Source: JBFHDX01 sp041584475 (lineage in GTDB: Bacteria; Pseudomonadota; Alphaproteobacteria; UBA8366; JADFVY01). Taken from it: a DNA stretch of 44,844 nt. A program made the position numbers and the translations under genes. Position 1 is the stretch's first letter. Each line of letters opens with the position of its first letter. The notes under the pieces are model-generated. The model searched no databases. It was given only the letters and a program-made list of their open reading frames with translations, and was not told the origin of the DNA. Shown here piece after piece: positions 41,305 through 44,844 of this stretch. The stretch lies in contig JBFHDX010000019.1 of NCBI GenBank assembly GCA_041584475.1, positions 1-44,844 of the forward strand. The letters run 5' to 3'.

Positions 41305-42624
41305 TCACGCCCCCTCCCCGGCCCACGCCTTCTCCCCCGCGATATAGGTCGCGCGGACGGCGCGGTCGTCGCCCAGGGTCATGAGCACGAACAGCTCCTC
41401 CTCGAGGTCGCCGTCGACCGCGTCCATGCGGTGGCGCATCGCCGGCGTCGCGCGGGCATCGAGCACCACGAGGTCGGCGTCGCTGCCCGGCTCCAGCGTG
41501 CCGATGCGCGCCTCGAGGCCGAGCGCCGCCGCGTTGCCCCGCGTCACCATGTGGAAGGCGTCGAGCGGCGGCAGGTTCTGGCCCTTGAGCTGCAGCACCT
41601 TGTAGGCCTCGGCCAGCGTGCGCAGCAGCGAATAGCTGGTGCCGCCGCCGACGTCGGTCGCCAGCCCGACGCGCACGCCGGCGCCGCGCAGCCGCGCCAT
41701 GTCGAACAGGCCGCTGCCGATGAACAGGTTCGATGTCGGACAGAAGGCGACGGTCGAGCCGCTGGCCGCGAGGCGCTCGATCTCCGCGTCGGTCAGGTGG
41801 ATGCCGTGGCCGAACACCGAGCGCGGGCCGAGCAGCCCGAAGCGGTCGTAGACGTCGGTGTAGGACGTGCTCCAGGGAAACGCGGCGTGCACCGCCTCGA
41901 TCTCGCGCACATTCTCGGCCAGGTGCGTCTGCAGATAGACGCCCGGGAACTCCTGCAGCAGCGCGCCCGCCGCGGCGAGCTGCGCCTCGCTCGAGGTGAC
42001 CGCGAAACGCGGCGTCACCGCATAGAGCTGCCGTCCGTTGCCGTGCCAGCGCTCGATCAACGCACGGCTGTCGGCGCGGCCGCGCTGCGCCGTGTCGCAC
42101 AGCTCCGGCGGCGCATTGCGGTCCATCAGCACCTTGCCGGCGATCATCAGCGTGTTGCGGGCATGCGATTCCGCGAAGAACGCCTCGACCGACGCGCGAT
42201 GGCTGGTGCAGTAGACCATGGCGCTGGTGGTGCCGTTGCGCAGCAGCTCGTCGAGGAAGAAGGCCGCCTCGGCGGCGGCGTGTGCCGGGTCGGCGAATGT
42301 CTGCTCCGCGACGAAGGTGTATTTCTCGAGCCAGTCGAGCAGCTGCGAACCGTAGGAGGCAATGACGCGGGCCTGCGAGGCGTGGATGTGCAGGTCGATC
42401 AGCCCCGGCAGGATGAGAGCGTCCTGGTAACGGTCGACGGGCACGCCGTCGCCGAGCGCGGGCAGGACGTCGGCCGCCGCGCCGAGCGCCGCGATGCGGC
42501 CGTCCGCGACGACGACGATGCCGTCCGCGAGATAGCTGTAACTCGCCGCGCCAGGGGCCGCCGCCGGATCGGCCCGGAAGCTCAGCAGCCGGCCGCGGAT
42601 CGCGCGTCGCCCCGCCTCGCCCAT
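41305..42624 (-). CDS. guaD: Guanine deaminase
   Basis: 439 aa cytosolic amidohydrolase converting guanine to xanthine and ammonia. Metal ligands are LIDLHIHASQ (HxH, about residues 78-80), QTHLAEN (His), FGHGIHLT (His) and LATDVGGG (Asp). The guanine-specific contacts RFAVTSSEAQL (R-F-A/S) and CPTSNLFIGSGLF are present; together these distinguish GuaD from general metal-dependent hydrolases. Last gene of a minus-strand purine catabolism run, 27 bases downstream of puuD. A hairpin follows. Confidence 0.94.
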   Translation of the reverse strand: MGEAGRRAIRGRLLSFRADPAAAPGAASYSYLADGIVVVADGRIAALGAAADVLPALGDGVPVDRYQDALILPGLIDLHIHASQARVIASYGSQLLDWLEKYTFVAEQTFADPAHAAAEAAFFLDELLRNGTTSAMVYCTSHRASVEAFFAESHARNTLMIAGKVLMDRNAPPELCDTAQRGRADSRALIERWHGNGRQLYAVTPRFAVTSSEAQLAAAGALLQEFPGVYLQTHLAENVREIEAVHAAFPWSTSYTDVYDRFGLLGPRSVFGHGIHLTDAEIERLAASGSTVAFCPTSNLFIGSGLFDMARLRGAGVRVGLATDVGGGTSYSLLRTLAEAYKVLQLKGQNLPPLDAFHMVTRGNAAALGLEARIGTLEPGSDADLVVLDARATPAMRHRMDAVDGDLEEELFVLMTLGDDRAVRATYIAGEKAWAGEGA

Positions 42625-42651
42625 CGTCGCCCCCTGCTTCGCCGCGCCCGC

Positions 42652-43845
42652 TCAGCCGCCGCGCGCGGCGAGCCAGGCCGCGACCAGCGCGCGCTCGCCC
42701 TCGGTCATGCCGGTAACGTTGCCCGGCGGCATGGCCCGCGACAGCACCGCCTGGGCGGCGATCTCGGAGGCGTGCCGGCGGATCGCCGCCGCCGTGTCGA
42801 GGCGGACATGCTTCGGCGCCCGCGCGATCCCCTCCCACACCGGCTCCGCCATGTGGCACATCGAGCAGCGCGAGACGATCACGTCCTCGACCGCGGCGAT
42901 GTCCGGCGCCGGCGCGGCCTCGGCGGTCGCCCGGGCGGCGCCGCCTGGCCAAGTGCTGAGCCAGACCATGACGAGCCCGCAGGCGGCGGCGACGCCCCAG
43001 CTCCACCACGGCGCCGGGCCGCCGGCGTGGCGGCTGTTGAAGAAGTGGCGGATGGCGACGCCGATGACGATGACGAGGGCGACCATCGCCCAGTTCCAGC
43101 GCGTCGCGAAGGCGAGCGGGTAATGGTTGCTGATCATCAGGAACAGTACCGGCAGCGTGAGGTAATTGTTGTGCAGCGAGCGCTGCTTCGCCTGCGCGCC
43201 GAGCCGCGGATCCGGCTGCTCGCCCGCGCGCAGCGCCGCAACCACCTTGCGCTGGTTCGGGATGATCACGTTGGAGACGTTGGCGACCATGATGGTGCCG
43301 ACCAGCGCGCCGATCTGGATGAAGGCGCCGCGGCCGCTGAACACCAGCGTGCAGGCCCAGGCGATGGCGACGATGAGGGCGAAGCCGACCGCCATCAGCA
43401 GCGCGTCGTTGCGGCCGAGCGGCGAGCGGCACATCAGGTCGTAAGCGACCCAGCCGGCGACGAGCAGCGCCAGGCTGATGCCGACCGCGCCGAGCGCCGA
43501 CAGCTCCATCACCGAGCGGTCGACGAAATAGAGCTCCGCGTTCGTGTAGTAGACCGCGACCAGCAGCACGAAGCCGCTGATCCATGTCGTATACGCCTCC
43601 CACTTGAACCAGGTCAGCTGCTCGGGCAGCTCGGGCGGGGCGACGAGGTATTTCTGCATGCGGTAGAAGCCGCCGCCATGGACCTGCCAGGTCTCGCCGC
43701 CGACGCCCTCCGGCAGGCCCTCGCGCCGGCGCAGGCTGAGGTCGAGATGGACGAAGTAGAAGGACGAGCCGATCCAGGCGATGCCGGCGATGACGTGCAG
43801 CCAGCGCAGGAAGAAACCGACCCATTCGGCGATCACCGCTTCCAT
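42652..43845 (-). CDS. puuD: Membrane urate hydroxylase PuuD
   Basis: 397 aa. Oxidises urate to 5-hydroxyisourate at the membrane, using a cytochrome c domain instead of oxygen-dependent uricase. The N-terminal urate-oxidase-N membrane region has about eight helices (FFLRWLHVIAGIAWIGSSFYFVHLDLSL, AYTTWISGFVLLVAVYYTNAELYFVDRSVM, RGAFIQIGALVGTIMVANVSNVIIPNQRKVV and the HNNYLTLPVLFLMISNHYP segment). The C-terminal periplasmic haem domain has CSMCHMAEPVWEGI and an AMPPGNVTGM ligand loop. GAGAGGGAAC precedes ATG 43845. It lies between a cysteine desulfurase and guanine deaminase. Confidence 0.93.
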   Translation of the reverse strand: MEAVIAEWVGFFLRWLHVIAGIAWIGSSFYFVHLDLSLRRREGLPEGVGGETWQVHGGGFYRMQKYLVAPPELPEQLTWFKWEAYTTWISGFVLLVAVYYTNAELYFVDRSVMELSALGAVGISLALLVAGWVAYDLMCRSPLGRNDALLMAVGFALIVAIAWACTLVFSGRGAFIQIGALVGTIMVANVSNVIIPNQRKVVAALRAGEQPDPRLGAQAKQRSLHNNYLTLPVLFLMISNHYPLAFATRWNWAMVALVIVIGVAIRHFFNSRHAGGPAPWWSWGVAAACGLVMVWLSTWPGGAARATAEAAPAPDIAAVEDVIVSRCSMCHMAEPVWEGIARAPKHVRLDTAAAIRRHASEIAAQAVLSRAMPPGNVTGMTEGERALVAAWLAARGG

Positions 43846-43921
43846 GACACGTTCCCTCTCTCGTTCCCGTCAGCCGTCGGGCGGCTGCGCGCCCGCTCGA
43901 GCATCGCCCCCGGCGCCGGGC

Positions 43922-44844
43922 TCAGACGCCGCGCGTCCGCAGCGCTTCGCCGAGCCGCGCGACGCAATGGTCGATCTCCGCCTCGGTCGTCGACCGGCCA
44001 AGCCCGAAGCGGATGGTGCCGTGCGCCGCCTCGGGGCCGAGGCCGATCGCCGTCAGCACGTGCGACGGCGCACCGCTGCCCGAGCTGCAGGCCGAGCCGG
44101 TCGACGCCGCGATGTCCGGCAGGTCGAGCAGGAAATCGGCCGCCGCGAGGCCGGCGATCGAAACGCTGAGGCATCCCGGCAGGGCGCCGTCCGCCGGGTC
44201 GTTGCGGTGCACGTCCGGCACGGCCTCGCGCAGCCCCTCGAACAGCCGCTCCTTGAGCCGGCGCAGCCGTGCGGCCTCGCCTTCCCGCTCCGCCGCGGCG
44301 ATGCGGCACGCCTCGCCGAAGCCGACGCAGAGCGCCACCGGCAGCGTCCCCGGCCGCCGCCCGCCCTGCTGCGCCCCGCCGAACAGCAGCGGCGTCAAGG
44401 CGACGCCCTCGCGCACCCAGAGCGCGCCGATGCCCTGCGGCCCGTACATCTTGTGCGCGGTGACGGTCAGCAGATCGACCTCCGCCGCGGCGACGTCGAT
44501 CGCCAGCGTCGACGCCGCCTGCACCGCGTCGCTGTGCAGCAGCGCCCCGTGCGCGCGGCACAGCGCGGCGATCGCCGGCATGTCCTGGATGCAGCCGATC
44601 TCGTTGTTGGCCCACATCACCGAGACCAGTGCCGGTCCGCCGGCGAGCGCCGCAGCGAGCGCCTGCGCATCGACGCGCCCGGCGCCATCGACCGCGATCT
44701 CGCGCGCCTCGTGCCCGCGCCGCGCCAGCTCGGGCAGGCAGGCGAGCACGCTCGGATGCTCGATCGCCGAGGCGACGATCGCGCGGTCCGCGCCGCAGGC
44801 GCCGAACAGCGCCAGATTGTTCGCCTCGGTGCCGCCCGAGGTGA
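43922..44844 (-). CDS. Cysteine desulfurase, N-terminus cut by window
   Basis: PLP enzyme of the NifS/IscS class; 306 residues are in the window. The frame is open across the edge, beginning TSGGTEANNLALFGA; about 65-75 N-terminal residues are missing. Motifs: HSDAVQAAS (His/Asp pair), the PLP lysine in VTAHKMYGPQGIGALWVR, GGAQQGGRRPGTLPVALCVGFGEA, and the active-site cysteine in ASTGSACSSGSGAPSHVL. The Cys loop and TLPV (instead of GTEN) suggest a NifS-like specialised enzyme. Located directly before puuD and guaD, it may supply sulfur for the sulfido ligand of xanthine dehydrogenase rather than general Fe-S assembly; no iscU is seen in the window. Confidence 0.92.
   Translation of the reverse strand, partial: TSGGTEANNLALFGACGADRAIVASAIEHPSVLACLPELARRGHEAREIAVDGAGRVDAQALAAALAGGPALVSVMWANNEIGCIQDMPAIAALCRAHGALLHSDAVQAASTLAIDVAAAEVDLLTVTAHKMYGPQGIGALWVREGVALTPLLFGGAQQGGRRPGTLPVALCVGFGEACRIAAAEREGEAARLRRLKERLFEGLREAVPDVHRNDPADGALPGCLSVSIAGLAAADFLLDLPDIAASTGSACSSGSGAPSHVLTAIGLGPEAAHGTIRFGLGRSTTEAEIDHCVARLGEALRTRGV

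Noticed and set aside
41224..44169. 981-residue open frame on the plus strand across the purine genes
   Set aside because: Arg/Ala/His/Gln-rich shadow of guaD, puuD and the desulfurase in high-GC DNA; no domain, no ribosome site, and the opposite strand has clear enzymes.
1..44844. CRISPR arrays, insertion sequences, integrases, att sites, toxin-antitoxin pairs
   Set aside because: Looked for on both strands; no regularly spaced repeats, transposase motifs or terminal inverted repeats were seen. The direct repeat near 41.1 kb has only two to three degenerate copies.

Overview
The window is high-GC DNA from an alphaproteobacterium, most likely a Rhodospirillales-type lineage. The lineage call rests on gene order and is an inference. 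PopZ lies directly upstream of valS, with a tolC-family gene and a PIMT-family gene just before it, an arrangement familiar from alphaproteobacteria. Almost every base is coding. Genes sit in compact same-strand blocks with short gaps, and no insertion sequence, integrase, phage gene or CRISPR array was found.

Layout. 1-6.8 kb (minus) is housekeeping: pcm-like methyltransferase, tolC-family outer membrane protein, popZ, valS and the 5' part of ilvD. 7.0-7.6 kb holds tRNA-Cys(GCA) and tRNA-Asn(GTT), each with a recognisable promoter and with a small ORF between them. 7.7-10.8 kb holds a Tat-exported intradiol dioxygenase-like protein, a secreted PHB-depolymerase-family esterase and a PhyH/EctD-like oxygenase. 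10.9-17.3 kb (minus) is a seven-gene block. It encodes a molybdenum hydroxylase whose [2Fe-2S] subunit has a twin-arginine signal and whose FAD subunit has four cysteines placed as in the [4Fe-4S]-bearing HcrB type. These are followed by a one-helix membrane protein, a cytochrome b, an unknown helical protein and a 3-hydroxyisobutyrate-dehydrogenase-like protein without the family lysine. A 21-bp perfect palindrome precedes the block.

18.1-22.6 kb (plus) encodes a 2-oxoacid:acceptor oxidoreductase (gamma, alpha, beta) with a GltD-like FAD protein carrying its own ferredoxin domain. A TTGA-N6-TCAA box of the FNR/FixK type lies about 80 nt upstream. 22.7-28.9 kb holds a D-Ala-D-Ala-ligase-like ATP-grasp protein, a CocE/NonD hydrolase, a second very divergent ATP-grasp-like protein, a secreted tetraheme cytochrome c and an M14-type (AstE/AspA) deacylase. 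29.0-32.2 kb is a polar amino acid ABC transporter (ATPase, binding protein, two permeases). Then come a KefB-like antiporter, an MlrC-like M81 metallopeptidase, a P-type cation ATPase, a small membrane protein and a 3-hydroxybutyrate-oligomer hydrolase. 41.3-44.8 kb (minus) is purine catabolism: a cysteine desulfurase (cut by the window end), the urate hydroxylase PuuD and guanine deaminase.

The least-described parts are the exported molybdenum hydroxylase block with its cytochrome b, and the ATP-grasp/CocE/ATP-grasp-like/M14/amino-acid-transporter stretch. The latter looks like an amide- or peptide-handling neighbourhood of unknown substrate. Functional statements come from motifs and remembered family features; no database search was run.
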